A stretch of 64,000 bases of DNA, from assembly GCA_013397435.1 (NCBI GenBank), contig VZRG01000292.1, positions 187,402-251,401 on the forward strand. Reading direction: 5' to 3'. Each line of letters begins with the position of its first letter. The first letter of the stretch is position 1. The notes beneath the pieces are model-generated. The model ran no database searches and was not told the DNA's origin. It saw only the letters and a list, made by a program, of their open reading frames with translations. Made by a program: the position numbers and the translations under genes. Shown one piece after another: positions 48,988 through 61,741 of the stretch. This DNA comes from Erythrocercus mccallii (lineage: Eukaryota; Chordata; Aves; Passeriformes; Dicruridae).

Positions 48988-51900
48988 TTGAGAATGGCTG
49001 CATTATGCAAATGCTGCATTTTCAGCCCTGACTGTTCTGCATTCCCCTGTGCTAACACAGGAGCTGCTTTAGCCCTGTGCACCAAGAGGAGAATATCCCC
49101 TCAAATACTCTACAGTTTTACTCCATTTTACACAGTTCTTAAACGACAAATTTCGTTATTCCACCTCCTGCCAGTGTTTAAAGCCTCATTACCACAGAAT
49201 TTCAGATGAAACAGAAATAATGATACTGAGAGACATTTACCAACAACCTTGGTGACTGATGAGCTTCAGTGCTTATCAAGACAACCCCTCTCACAAACAT
49301 GATCAAATGCTGAAAACATTGGCGTTTCACAAGCATGTGTCACCAGGAGATGAAAAATCTTAAATTTTTTTTTTGGGAGGGGCTCAGGTAGTCAAAATAT
49401 CATAAATTATAAAATCTGTGATTTATAGCACAGTGGCTAATTCAGAACAATGACTTGTCATGTTTTTATCAGGGAAATCATGTAAGATCGTGTAAGGAAA
49501 CCACAAAAAGAAAATGGAAGGTGATTATAAAAGGAGAGGTTGGCTGTCATTCTGGTAATAGTGCCTGTTATCAATCTGTTTAATTGTCACATGAGATTGC
49601 TGGTGGGAGAGCACATGCACCTGACAGGAAGAGTGGTAGAGCTCCCACCAGGCTCCCCCAGGCTCTTCTGGCCCCTGGAGTTTCTCTGTGCTTTACTGTC
49701 AGTCAGGAACAAGTCTTTCAGGGGGGGTACCCATGCAACCAGCCTCAGTGGCAATCTGGGGAGAAGAAATTTTGATGATGGAACTGTGAACACCAGCTCT
49801 ACAAATATGATCTATTTAGATTTAATTTTTATCCTTTGTGGTAATGTCTTAGAATTTGGAAAAAATAACAAATGTTTCCATTGATATCTATGTCTTCTGA
49901 AACGTTGACTTCTGTCATCACGTATTTATCATTCACTGGAGTACTAAAAAGGAAGACATTCTGAATGAATCAAAATAATAGCAATTACTTTCAAATATTT
50001 GTTTACTGCCATATATTCAGCCAAAGGAATTAATAATGTGTTGTTTATTATCTTTATATTTACACCAGGGTTTCACTACACTCTTATAAGATTGTATTTG
50101 TTATTATGCAAATAATTTTTTGAATAGCTTAGAGAACCCTATATCTATAGAGAATCTTACTTACCAGGACGGCCTTCAAAAGTTTCACAGAAAAAGGTTT
50201 AGAGTTGTGTATTTTACAAATTACACTACACTAAACCATAATATAAACATTAATAAGGCTTGAACTTTGTTCTTACCATGTATTTCCAGGATTTTTATGT
50301 CTCTCAATTTATGACAACTTCCACATTTCATTGCCTTTTCCTCAATATTTTATGGCTTCACTTCTACATTTTAATAGAGGTGTCCTCTAGAAGTGAAATT
50401 TATTGAAAGAGCTTGATTTCATTTTTCCTGCGGCTCTGAAATGTCTAGGTGTGTTTTTCATTTCTGTCACCTGTCCTGATGAAATGTATTATCTACTTGA
50501 ACCATATGTAGCTGTCTGAGATACCTCAGAAGGTGGAGAGGAAAGGAAAAATCAAAACCTTAAAAATTCTATTTTATCTTTAAAAATCTACAGTCTCTTT
50601 CTCCTCAGGATGAACATTAGCCCTTAGAACTATATTTTCATTTATAAGTGTAGAACCAGGCAGGACATGATCTTTTGCAGTATGTGGTTCATAGATTTTC
50701 ACTCAAAATGTTACTTAGAAACAAGAGCAAGGGCTGCCTGTTCAGAAAAACACATGTTCCGAGTTAAGGGTTGGAAAATTTATAACATTCTCTTCAAAGT
50801 AGTTAAAACAGTTGTTTTGCTTTGCTGTTAGTGCTCCAAAAATGCAAGCTCCTACTCTCAGTGACTTTTATGTTGAGGACAGGACCAGTGGCTCCTTTAT
50901 CTGACAAATTAGTAGTCCTTTTCTGGTGATTGAGAGGTGGCTAGGAGATTGCACCTAGACTGCAATCCAGGTTACAGCCTCCTCAGCTCACCCTGCTCTC
51001 CTGGGGCTCTGAACTGGGAGTACAGCTGGGATATGCCATAGCTTCTTTCTAATCCAGGTGTCCAGCTTCCTGCTATGGTAGCGGTTTAGGAAGATAGCAA
51101 ATGAGGGGAAAAGTTAATCTCTGCCTGGATCATTCCTATTCCTATGGTCATCATGTGGTTAAGGTGCGCATCTCAGTCTGGCTCCTCCTCCAGCCTGCAA
51201 GTTTTAATCCAGCATCAGAGGGAATGTCTTTTTAGACAAACAGCTGAGCTGCAATCCCCTTCCTTGTATATACACCAGTTAACATCTGGTATAGAATTGT
51301 TCACTTATAGAACTCCATTTATTGATCTGTCTTTGAATATTGGCCTGTCTACACACATATATTTTGGAGTCTGAAGGCAGGACAGGAGCTGGTTAACAAC
51401 CCCAGAGAAGTGAGTAGAATAGTAGGGGCTCCACAGCAGATTCTCTGCCCAGCAGCCTGGTTTTGGCAAAGTGAGAAACTTTGGTTAGATGAGAGAACTG
51501 CAGGATGCCCACACATGGTGATCTAACAGGGCTGATACAAGTAGAACTGTGAGAATATTATTATTTATGCAAAAGGTGTAGTGATGTGTTTCAAGATTAT
51601 AAAATATCAAGACATTTCCTTTCAGTTGCACTAATTTGGAGAGTAGCATGCAACCCCACCAGACATCAAGTTAGAGAAATGCATAAATGCTGTGCTGCTT
51701 TACACAGAATTAGGTTAACACTGTTTACATGTCCATGACCTGGCTGCTCTACTGACCCTATTAGGTAGGAGCTGGCAGCTGGGAAGGAGCAAAGAGCAGC
51801 CTGATTAAATGCTGCTGGAAGCTTTTGCAGCCCAAAACAAGCATCTCCACCCTGTGCAGGTCATCAGGGTCCTTCACAGGTACCTCAAGTGTTGCTCAAT

Positions 51901-54635
51901 CCTCTAAAGAAGCTGTTTGACATGCAGAACTTGGATTTGCCCCTTCATGTCCTTACCCTTGCTTTTGACAACAGAGCCAAACTGTGCATTTAGGCCACAC
52001 AACTATTGAGAACACCAAAGTTATGGAGGATTAACCAGGGAATGCTGCAGCTGAGTGCTGTGGTGATTTCAGAGCAGACCTGGGTGGAAAGGGGTAGCTC
52101 AACTCTGCTGTGACCCATGGAGAGGATCCTACATCCAGACACAGTATAAATCCTCAACAAAAACTTGGGGAAGAGAGGGAGGGAAAGTACCTTTCCTCTC
52201 ATGCTAGCATTAGAGGAACAGCAGAAGAACCTGATGATAACAGGTTTTATGAAAAGAATGAAAGAGTTTATGATGCTGGCAACTAATATATGTGCTTTCC
52301 CAGGAAATAGATACATCTCAGGTAAATCCCAAAATGTTTCAAAGTGATCATAATGTCCGTATGGGCAAAAATGTTTATCCAGTATTATTATACTGAATAA
52401 CTCTGAACTTTATTACCTTCTTCTTTAGTTGAAAAGAACAGTTTTGCTGAGATATTGTGAACCATATTGCCTCTTAAATGCATAATCAAATTAAATATAT
52501 CAGAAAGAATTAGATTGTTCACTCTGTTAGCCTCATTGCAGCCTTGAAATATGCTCCAGCTGCTGAGCACAGACTTAAAAATTAACCCTTTTATGCTTTT
52601 GTTGAGTATCTTCTTAGTGAGTAAACTGAGATATTTTCCTTTCCATCAAGTCAGCAGTTGAGTTATTTTTTTCAGATAAGATACAAATGTTTCTTATGAG
52701 ATTTTATAAATTATTGCTTTTAACTTTCAGTAAGATTTTAATAATATTTTTTTAATTACAAACAATGCAAAACTGCCTTTTGGATTAATGTCACAGTGTG
52801 AGCTGCATCAGGTTGCTTATAGGGGAAGCAAGATCCTTATGGCAGGATGCAGAAGGAAAGCAACTAGTAGTTAGCAAGCAGTAATATCTGTATATAGCCT
52901 CAAACCAAAGCAGCTTACCTGTAAGTTACAGTTTCAGATAAAAAAATCTTAAAAAGACACAAATTCTCCATTGCACTTTTACAGTCTGAGTAGGGGTCCC
53001 TATGCCATTAAATGGTCTAAAAATTTTAAAATTATATAAAAAACCAAAATGTCTTTAAGCATTACTGATCTAAGTAAATGGATATATTTTTACTGCTATT
53101 TTCAAAGAAGTAGATATGGAACTCAGCTCCCATAGAGGTTCTCTCCTGTTCATGCTATTTCAGTCTTAAAAGAATTCATTAAACATTTACAAGTTTTAAT
53201 ATTGTTGACCAAATTTATTTGCTGATATCCATCTGAAAAGGAATAAAATTTTGCAAGGATGTCAACTCTTAGGTAGCCCCATGATTGTAATGCTCAAGAT
53301 CCCACAATGGGTTTCCTCAAAACATTATTAATTTTTTCTTTTCTTTTTAAAAGGCATCTTGGTTTAGCTGAATTAGAAATTCCGTGTAGACAATCTCTGC
53401 CTTCCCATAGTAAACATTTATATTAGCATTAATTAGATAGAATTATGCATATATTGATAGGGAAAAAGCAAACACACCACAGAGAAGTTAACAATGACAT
53501 GAATGATTAATAACATTCAAGCAGAAATTTTATGCAAAAACGTGGGTGGATAGATAATTTAACTGCTGTGCTTGTCCTTGATTTCTGGCAAACTTAGTGT
53601 CTTTCAAAGATTGCTACTAGAAAGTTTATCTGATCAGTTGTTAGTACTAGCAAAAGAAGTGTTATTGTCTCCTCTTAGTTGAAGATAAACAGCTTTCACT
53701 CTACCAGGAACTCACCTTGTGTTGCATGTGAGCTGTAACTCTTTATTTCAGTGTTCTTATTTGTGAAGGACTGGCTGTTGAAAAAGCATGGCCTGAGAAC
53801 AGTCATTTGATTAGGCTGTAAGAGCAGTTTATGTGGAAAAGAAATGTCACCAGCATTTGAGTGTAAATTTCCTTTATCCATTTATAAAGTGGTTTTGTGC
53901 AAGGGATGGCATATCCAAAGCCTAAGTGTCTGCTAAATATGTTACTATTCAATGAAAATATAACCAGCTGCATCCTGAAGTCAAATAGCTATGCAGATGC
54001 TGTAGACATTTGAACATCTAGGCCAACAGACCCTGGTTATCAGCAGATCAACACAGATCTCTGCGAAGGGCTTTAGAAACAGAAAAAGTTTGGGCTAAAT
54101 TAGGAGTTTCTTGTTCTGCTAGGTTGCCTTAGATGGATGCCAGATGCCCACCAAGCTGTTCTATCACTCCCCTTCCTGAGCTGGAAAGGGGAGAGAAAAA
54201 TATAATGAAAGGCTTGTGGGTTGACATAGGAACAGGGAGAGATCACTTGTGGGCTTGATATTTCTGAGTCTGAAAGGTTTTCAGGCTGTCAGTGGCTGAT
54301 TTTCTTCCCAAGGGAAGATTTCTCGGGAAAGTCTTTCTTTCAGGGACAGTTTCTGTAAATACTTTCTTCTCATAACATTTCTAAGTAAACATTTTTCTCA
54401 TAAGAACCACTCTCCCAAGTGTTGTTTCTGTTATGTTACCAATGGAGAGAGGTGTCAGTTCTATGGACCAATAATGTGCCTTTTTAGTGCAGCATGTTAT
54501 ACAACGGCTGGATGAATTGTAAATAAAGCTTTCTGATTCTCTTCTGCCTTCTGACTGGAGTCAAGCATCTTTATTTCATGTCCAACAGTGATAATCACTC
54601 ACTGGTTACTCTCATGGTCAAAACAGACTTAGAGA
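48988..54635. other. Unannotated intergenic sequence
   Basis: No recognised gene, RNA gene or repeat family. A patch at 49540-49880 carries overlapping frames of up to 114 codons, unsupported. The interval 52600-53550 is very AT-rich. Confidence 0.5.
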
Positions 54636-55207
54636 CCAGCAGGTTGAGGGAGTTGATTCTTCACATCTACTCCACTCTTGTGAGATCCCACCTGGAATTC
54701 AGTTTCCAGCTCTGGGGTCCTCAATGTAAGAAAGGTATTCATCTACCGGTTAGAGCAGGTTCAGGCAAGTGCAACAAAAATTATCAGAGGGCTGGAGCAC
54801 CCTCCTAGGAAGACAGGCTGGGAGAATTGGGGTTATTCAGCCTCAGAAGAGACGGCTCCAGGGGATCAAATAGCAGACCTCCAGTACCTACAGGGGGCCT
54901 ACAACAGAACTGGAGAGGGACATTCTACAAAGGCATGTAGTGATAGAACAAGGGGGCTGGCTTTAAACTGAAAGAGGATAGGTATAGATTAGATAGTAGA
55001 AAGAAATTCCTTTTTTTGTGGTTGGTGAGACACTGGACAAGATTGCCCAGAGAAGTATTGGATGCCTCACCAGTGGCAGTGTTCAAGGTCATGTTGAATT
55101 TGGGCTTTGAGCAAACTGGTCTAGTGGGTGCCATCTCTGCCCAGGGCATGGACTTGGAAATAGATTACTTTTAAGGTCCCTTCCAACCCAAACCATTTTA
55201 TGATTCA
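54636..55207 (+). mobile_element. CR1 LINE 3' fragment, plus orientation
   Basis: Starts within the reverse-transcriptase C-terminal sequence (CAGCAGGTTGAGGGAGTTGA at 54638-54657, then GTGAGATCCCACCTGGAATT near 54680). It runs through ATTATCAGAGGGCTGGAGCA (54780-54799), GGCATGTAGTGATAGAACAA (54931-54950) and TTGCCCAGAGAAGTATTGGA (55043-55062), and ends at the CR1 terminus AAGGTCCCTTCCAACCCAAA (55172-55191) plus TTTTATGATTC. 5'-truncated and frameshifted. An LTR-like repeat follows immediately. Confidence 0.95.
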
Positions 55208-55214
55208 ATGAAAT

Positions 55215-56030
55215 GAATTTAATTTATTGCCAATCCATTCAAGAATACGCTAATAAGGAATAAGCCCATACCTTAAAACCACTTTCTCCCACCCCTCCCT
55301 TCTTCATGGGCCTAATTGTAATCCCAAGTTCTCTACCTCCTTCCCCCCCAGTAGTGCAGGGGTATGGGAATGGGGATTGTGGTCTGTTTATCACACACTG
55401 TCTCTGCTGTTCCCTCCTCATCAGGGGGAGAACTACTCACACTCTTCTGCTCCACTGTTGACTCCCTCCCTGGAGGGAGGGTGACAATCCTTCCTAAACT
55501 TCTCCAACCTGTGTCCTTCCTGCAGAGCTAAATAAACTGCTCCAGTGGGTCCCTTCCATGGGGTGCAGTCCTACAGGAACAGGCTGCTCCAGCATGGGTC
55601 CCCTGCGGAGTCATAAGTCCTGCCAGCAAACCTGCTCCAGCGTGGGCTCCTCTCTCCAGGTGCTCACAACATCCTTTGGGTGCATCCACCTGCTCCAGAT
55701 GCTTCAGGGGAATGTCTGCTCTGGCACCTGGAACACCTCCTTCCTTTCCTTCTTCACCGATCTTTGTGTTTGCAGTGTTTTTTCCCTCACATATTCTCAC
55801 TCCTCTCTTCTGGCAGCTGCTGATGTTGTGCAGGGTTTAAATATGTTATCCCAGAAGCACTACCTCAGACACTGATGAGCTCTGCCTTAGCCAGCAGAAG
55901 GTCGGTCTTGGAGTTACCTGGCATTGACTCTGCTGGACACAGGGGAAGCTTCCAGCAGCTTCTTACAGACTCCACTCCTGCACCCTCCTCCTCCAAAACT
56001 TTGACATGGAAACCCAACACAAATGCTATC
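55215..56030. mobile_element. Avian retrovirus-like (LTR-type) repeat fragment
   Basis: A GC-rich, CTGCTCCAG-rich stretch is built of related phrases (GGGTCCCTTCCATGGGGTGCAG near 55545; CTGCTCCAGCRTGGG at 55585 and 55632; GGTCGGTCTTGGAG at 55902). It ends in a GGGGAAGCTTCCAGCAGCTT block (55942-55961) and AACCCAACACAA at 56010-56021. From memory this order resembles a dispersed GC-rich repeat in bird genomes associated with endogenous retrovirus-like elements. No gag, pol or env coding sequence is recognisable, and the open frames here (90-105 codons) are not viral proteins I can identify. Orientation and exact ends are undetermined; no target-site duplication or TG...CA boundary was fixed. 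Confidence 0.5.
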
Positions 56031-59000
56031 AAAGAGAAAATCCTGTTCTCTTAATTGAAAAATAGTGAAGCTTGTGGGCCCACAGCAAAGGCTGGAGCCC
56101 CTGGCATTGCTAAGAGATGTGGGATGTTTTCCCTGGCATGCAGCAGTCATTTGTACACATTTCCACAGTGGCTCCTTTCCACTTCAGAGCAGTAATTAAG
56201 GATGGGTTACAGCAATAACAAGGAAAGTTGCACAGAGTTATATTCAGTGTTACCATGCAAAAAAGAAAAAAACTGATCCAGGTTAGAGTCTATTGTTCAT
56301 ATTGAATTTCTCTTAATTTTTGCTGTTTAACCAGAGCAATTATAGAGTATTATGGGACCAGCTAAAAGCTAGGATTGTTTTTCTGGGTGCAGTAAACCCT
56401 TCCTTGTTCTTCTGGCTAAGAAAGATATATTGTTAAAAATAGCAATGTTCACTTAGTCAAATACTGTGGAGGTGCTGCTCCAATTTATTGTGATTCCTGT
56501 CTGACCCACCTCAGCTGTGTGGGTTGCCTTTCATCATTCAAAAATGTCACATGTATGTTGAGTTATATGCCTTTATCCAAGTGTCCAAGCAACATGCAGA
56601 GCAAACTTTTTATGTGTACATTAACTATACAAGGTTAAAAGCAGTTTTAAATAACAGAACCTTGGTAATTTTTTTTGAGAGAGAGGAAGGTTGAAATAAA
56701 ATATAAATCATTCTTCAAGGTAATTTTACTGTACAGTGGAAACAACAGTTTTAACAATATTTTCATCTTCTGACTGGTGCACTGCGAGTACATGGGAGTG
56801 CCAACAGAATCTATACATTTTAATCTCAAGAAAAAGAGTTGAACATTATAATTTTGTAACCTCCATCTAAAAGTACAAAATTATTCATTTTGCTTGCATA
56901 ATATAAACTGCATCTTCTCCTCAGAGACAAGGGCTGCAGTCAGGCTAGGATGTTGGATGGGTGTGCCTTCACCATGCTGTTGTGCCTCACTCACCCAAAC
57001 CTTGGACCTGTGGTTCCGCTGTTTCCATCCTAAAAAGCCTTTACAGAGGTTTTTCTGTTGTGCTGTGATAAAGCATGAGCCTTTGTGGGAGGACTGAAGA
57101 TATCTGTCAAGCTTGAACAGGAGGACTGGCAGGAGAGGAGTAACCTCAGCTCTTTTACTCCTCTGTTCCACCTCTACCTACTGGAAGGGCTCCTTCTCTC
57201 ATTTTGAAGCAGCTTGGGGCTACTCAGTGTCTGCATGAATACGGCCCTCAGAGAAAAGAAAGGGCTGGCTGTACACCTGCCTACTCACTTGGGTTGTGGC
57301 AAGATGGGTCCCCTCCTCTTACTCCTTGAAGTCTGGGATATGGTTACTCAGAATGGGGAACATGATGCTGATTTTTTTCACCCAAATGAAAAAGTTGCCA
57401 GTGGCTTCAAGAGCAGATTCCAACAGTTCTCTGCAGGAGCATGTTTTTGGTTCAGAAGGTGTGATTTCCTCAATGCTCTTAGGCAGTGCTGCTGTTTCAC
57501 TAGAAAAATCTCTCTGTAATAACTAAGTTCTTGGTACAAGTGCTTTCAATTTTTAGAAAATGTGGAAGTGTTTTCCTTTCGGCCTGGAATTACTACTTTT
57601 GTTATCCTGTATGTCCTGTGATATGATTAAATGCTTGCCTGGTTGTGCTGTCATAACTTTGAGGTACTGTCACTACTTATTGTTATGCTGTCATAGCTAT
57701 TACAAAAGTGCCATCTGTATTTAACAGCTGTGGGCTGTGTGCCTTAGTGATTCTTATGTAGCAAACTGCTGTTGTTTTGACCAGATGCTCATTTTCTTCA
57801 AATACATCAAGTAAGTCCAATATCTCATAAAAGAGGCTTGAGGACACTGTGAGATTGGTAAAACTGATGACAACATCCTATTTCTCAAGCATGTCTTACA
57901 AAATCCTTCTTTCATTTACATTATGATGCTCTGCTGTAGCCAGTGCTATCCTACATGTGCAGAATGAGACAGGTGCTTCAGCTTCATTAAAAATAACCTG
58001 GTCTCTTCAACCTTTCTGTCTCCCTGACTCTTCCTCATAAGGTTCCACCAGACACCACAGTCTGCAGTGGCAGAAGTGTTAAAACAAACTTGGACAAGTC
58101 AGTGGTTTCATTCTCTTAGGCATTGAAAATTCAGAAATTTATACAGGGTCCACTTTACAGCAGTAGTTAGATGCCTAGATGCAAAAAGGTCTGGGTAGGA
58201 TTTGCTAAATCCTAAACAGATTATGTACTTAACTCCTATTGACCTCCTTTCAAATGGTTTTGATTCTTTTGTCTGCAAAACAAGCTGAAATACCTGAAAC
58301 AACGGCAAAATTGCTGATTTTGTTCAATACAGAACTAACACATGAAAAACCCACCCATAAAATGCCAACACTTCTGTATGTGATGTTACAGAAGCTAGGA
58401 GGTGTAAGAGGAATTGAAGAGTGAAGAGACCCTTCATTCCACTTCTCCCTCCTGCTTTCCCCTCTTTCATCTATGTCACTACCAGTTACAAAGACAGGAC
58501 ATCAGCAGAGAAATGCTGAGTTTCTTTCCAGAGGCCTATTCCTTGTCTGCACTGGATGGGAAAGCCAGACAAGATCTTTTTCATTATCTTTCTCAGCGAC
58601 TGGCATGGAAATTGGTCTCAGACAGGCTGGATCATAGAAAAATTGTTATTCAAAAATTTCAGTAAAGAAAAGAAGGTATTGCACTTGACCTCTATCTCCT
58701 CTTGTTTGCATTTAATTATCTTATATTTGAGGTAGCCAAAGCAAGGCAATATAAGTCCAACTTGTGGGACGCCTTCCCACTCCATCCTATTGACAGACAG
58801 TAGTGTTTATATTAAAAAATTCCAGAAAAAAAAATTCAACTGTTAAGCAGATGAAGGTGTGAGTTATAAAAAGTGGCAGGGAATGGTGAAATGTACTTGC
58901 TGTGTTTCTGTTCTTGAGATCTTCCCTGAGATGGAGGTGATGTGTGAGGAAGAAAACAAATCTCCTGGGACAGCTGGAGACTTTATCCAGTACCTTGCCT

Positions 59001-59991
59001 TAGCCTTTATCTGCTTACCTCCTGTGGTGCAGAGCTTGTTCTGGGTAGCAGAGAAACAAAGCACATAGGAAAACATGCAGGAAGGAGGCATTTTAAAAAA
59101 TATCTAGTGCACTCAATTCTTTCAGGCTGAGGGCAGCACATGCTGGTGAGAAATGTGAATCACACTGAGAAAGTGCCAGAAGCCTGAGGTTTGCTCCTAT
59201 CTAATTGGCTTGTTAAGCTGTTAAAACTGAAAGCACCAAGTCCTTGGATATTTCTTGCCTGTATTTTTTTTTTTTTGCATTCGCAGACATGAAATGAAAT
59301 GCACACACCTAAGATCTGATACAAAACTGACTTTTCTATGTTTCACCTACTGTGTAATAATGTCTTAATTCACCATATTCTGTGCTTGTGCAGCACTCAG
59401 TGCAGCAGGTCTTGAGTTGTGCCTGGGTTTCTGGTAATGAGCATCATCACCACCATCACACATGAAACCTCTAAAACACTGCAATGTGCGTCTGCTTAGC
59501 TTTTCTCTTTGGCAAGTAATGTTGTTGTCATTACCATATAAATTCTGTGTCCTGTCTGCCAGCTATTACTTTTCAGAATTTGATAGTACTAACAATGATC
59601 CATGCACAACAGGTCTAAGCAAGTTAAATAGATAATCCACTATCAGTAAGTACCCACACAATGTATTGACATAATGCCTTTACCTCATTCTCTCTTTGCC
59701 TGTCACCTAAAATTGTGTAAAGTCTTGGAATAGTAGAGCAGCTTCTACTTGCAAAAATGCCAGATGAGCTTAGAAGTAAGTCTTTATCAGAGTTATAATC
59801 ATCCCACACTTCCAAATCACTCTCCTCAGGTCTCCTGTGTATTTGCAGAAATGCCTGTTTCTGAATTATGAAATATGAAAGTTGCATTTTTTTTCTCTAT
59901 TAGTTTAGTTGACATTCATGACTGTTTCTAGATCATGTGCTATGGACACCATGTCTCTAATTGACGCAGTTCAGAGGATGAAACCAGTTAA
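56031..59991. other. Unannotated intergenic sequence
   Basis: No recognised gene. A GC-richer stretch at 56890-57520 has several open frames on both strands (up to 101 codons) without a domain or exon structure. It could be another old repeat or a conserved element, but nothing decides between these. Confidence 0.5.
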
Positions 59992-60032
59992 GAGCAGCAG
60001 GATTTTACACGAAAGCTAAAATCCTGTTGCTC
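59992..60032 (+). other. Strong 16-bp hairpin with 9-nt loop
   Basis: The arm GAGCAGCAGGATTTTA (59992-60007) pairs with TAAAATCCTGTTGCTC (60017-60032) around the loop CACGAAAGC. Fifteen pairs are Watson-Crick and the remaining one is a G-U wobble in plus-strand RNA. A few more base pairs are possible outside the stem with mismatches. The stem is shorter than a typical microRNA precursor (about 22 pairs or more per arm), and no host transcript is visible, so function is unknown. Confidence 0.7.
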
Positions 60033-61095
60033 ATATTAAAGTGACTTTTTTTTCTGTTTTCCAGGAATTTTGATAGAAGTGTGCTTATTTCCATACTTGA
60101 GTATCTCACTGACTGAAAGCTTCCTTATGAACCACTTATGATGTCTTGAATCAAAACAACTATGCGTTTTCTGCGTAGTTCCACAATCTTGAGTTTTTCA
60201 TGGATTTTGTGCCTTTACAACCACCATTCCCTCTTAAAGAAAGAAGAATGTCTAATTCTGTACTAAAAATGAGGACATTCAGTGTGTTGTTATGCACAGG
60301 ATGGGGTCTCTGAGAACATTCAAAGAGACAAAAAAAAAGAGAGAAAATATAGAGCTGGAAAATATTTTGAGGTGTTACCTTTGCTTTTAAGGTTTTTTTT
60401 TCTAAAGTTTATTTTTATTATTATTATTTCAGAAGCACTTACATCTTATGGACTTGTCAAATGATTTATCATCCTCTTTCTGAAGCTGTCCCTGATGCTG
60501 TTCTTCAACATCTGATTTTTATGAGTCTTATTGCTGGTTTCTAGGTCACTGAGCCCAGAGGCAGCTCACAATTGGTTGTTGCCTCAGATGCATGCAGAGT
60601 GGGGGATATTTTCCTCTTTATCTATTAATGTGCACTTAATGCAAACAAGTGATAAAGCAAATCTGTAGCTTTTTTTTATAAATATATTTAATGTGTGAAG
60701 GCAGGTAGACATGAATACAGAACAGGAAATAAGATCAGGCCAAGCCAGAGAGGAATCAATAAGTGATAATGTTTTATAACCAAAGTATTTGATTATTCCT
60801 TGCTGCAATTTGCCAGAGAAGCAGAGTTCTTATTTTCTCAGTAGGAACTGAATTAACAAGTACAGCAGTAAATTTCTATAAATTCAGTAAAAACACGTTT
60901 AAAAATTAGCAGTGTACCTTGCAGTAAAAGATTGTATTGTTTCAATCCCCAAACCAAGGTTCAGGAGCCTGAAGATTTCCAGTTTAATGAATGAGAATTT
61001 TACTACAGCCTAATGTCTTTGAGACGCTGCTATCTCTATGGGGAATAAGTAGTTAAAAAAGGCCAGTAAAGACAAGAGCTGAAAATTTTTATTTA
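60033..61095. other. Unannotated intergenic sequence
   Basis: No recognised gene or repeat family; AT-rich with short poly-A, poly-T and ATT runs near 60331-60428. Confidence 0.5.
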
Positions 61096-61741
61096 AGTTC
61101 ATTGAGCTGGAGGTGACCCTGCAATGTGTGCTTGCAGCCCAGAAAGCGAACTATATCCTGGGCTGCATCAAGAGAAGCGTGGCCAGCAGGGCTGGGGATG
61201 TGATCCTCCCCCTCTAATCTGCCCTCATGACACCCCATATGGAGTGCTGTGTCCAGCTCTGAGGTTCCCAACATAGCAAGGACACTCCTGCTGGAGTGAG
61301 TCCAGAGGAGGCCATGAAGATGCTCAGAGGGCTGGAACACCTCTCCTGTGAAGATGGACTGGGAGAGCAGGAGCTGTTTAGCCTGGAAAAGGGAAGGTTC
61401 TGGGAAAACCTTGCAACACCTTTAAGTACCCACAGGAAGCCTACCAGAGTGCTGGAGAGGGACTTTTTACAAGGGCATGTGGTGATAGGACAAGGGACGG
61501 TGTCTTTAAACTTAAGCAGGGTAGGCTTATGCAGGATATAAGGAAGAAATTCTTTACTGTGAGATACTGGAACAGGTTGCCCAGAGAAGCTGTGGATGCC
61601 CCACCCCTGCCAGTGTTGAAGTCCAGGCTGCATGGGGCTCTGAGCAACCTGATCTAGTGGAAAGTGTCCCTGCCCATGGCAAGGGGGTTGGAATAAGTGA
61701 TCTTTAAGGTCCCTTCCAATCCAATCCATTCTATGATTATC
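61096..61741 (+). mobile_element. CR1 LINE 3' fragment with reverse-transcriptase C-terminus, plus orientation
   Basis: The longest CR1 3' copy here. The 5' part still reads AAQKANYILGCIKRSVASRA (61134-61193), a conserved CR1 reverse-transcriptase tail motif. An in-frame TAA stop then replaces an expected codon at 61215-61217. Later hallmark blocks are AGAGGGCTGGAACACCTCTC (61326-61345), AGGGCATGTGGTGATAGGAC (61471-61490) and GGTTGCCCAGAGAAGCTGTG (61575-61594). The 3' terminus, AAGGTCCCTTCCAATCCAAT then CATTCTATGATTAT, lies at 61707-61741. 5'-truncated and inactive. Confidence 0.97.

Noticed and set aside
61214..61729. 171-codon minus-strand frame
   Set aside because: It is the antisense of the CR1 3' fragment at 61096-61741, not a gene.
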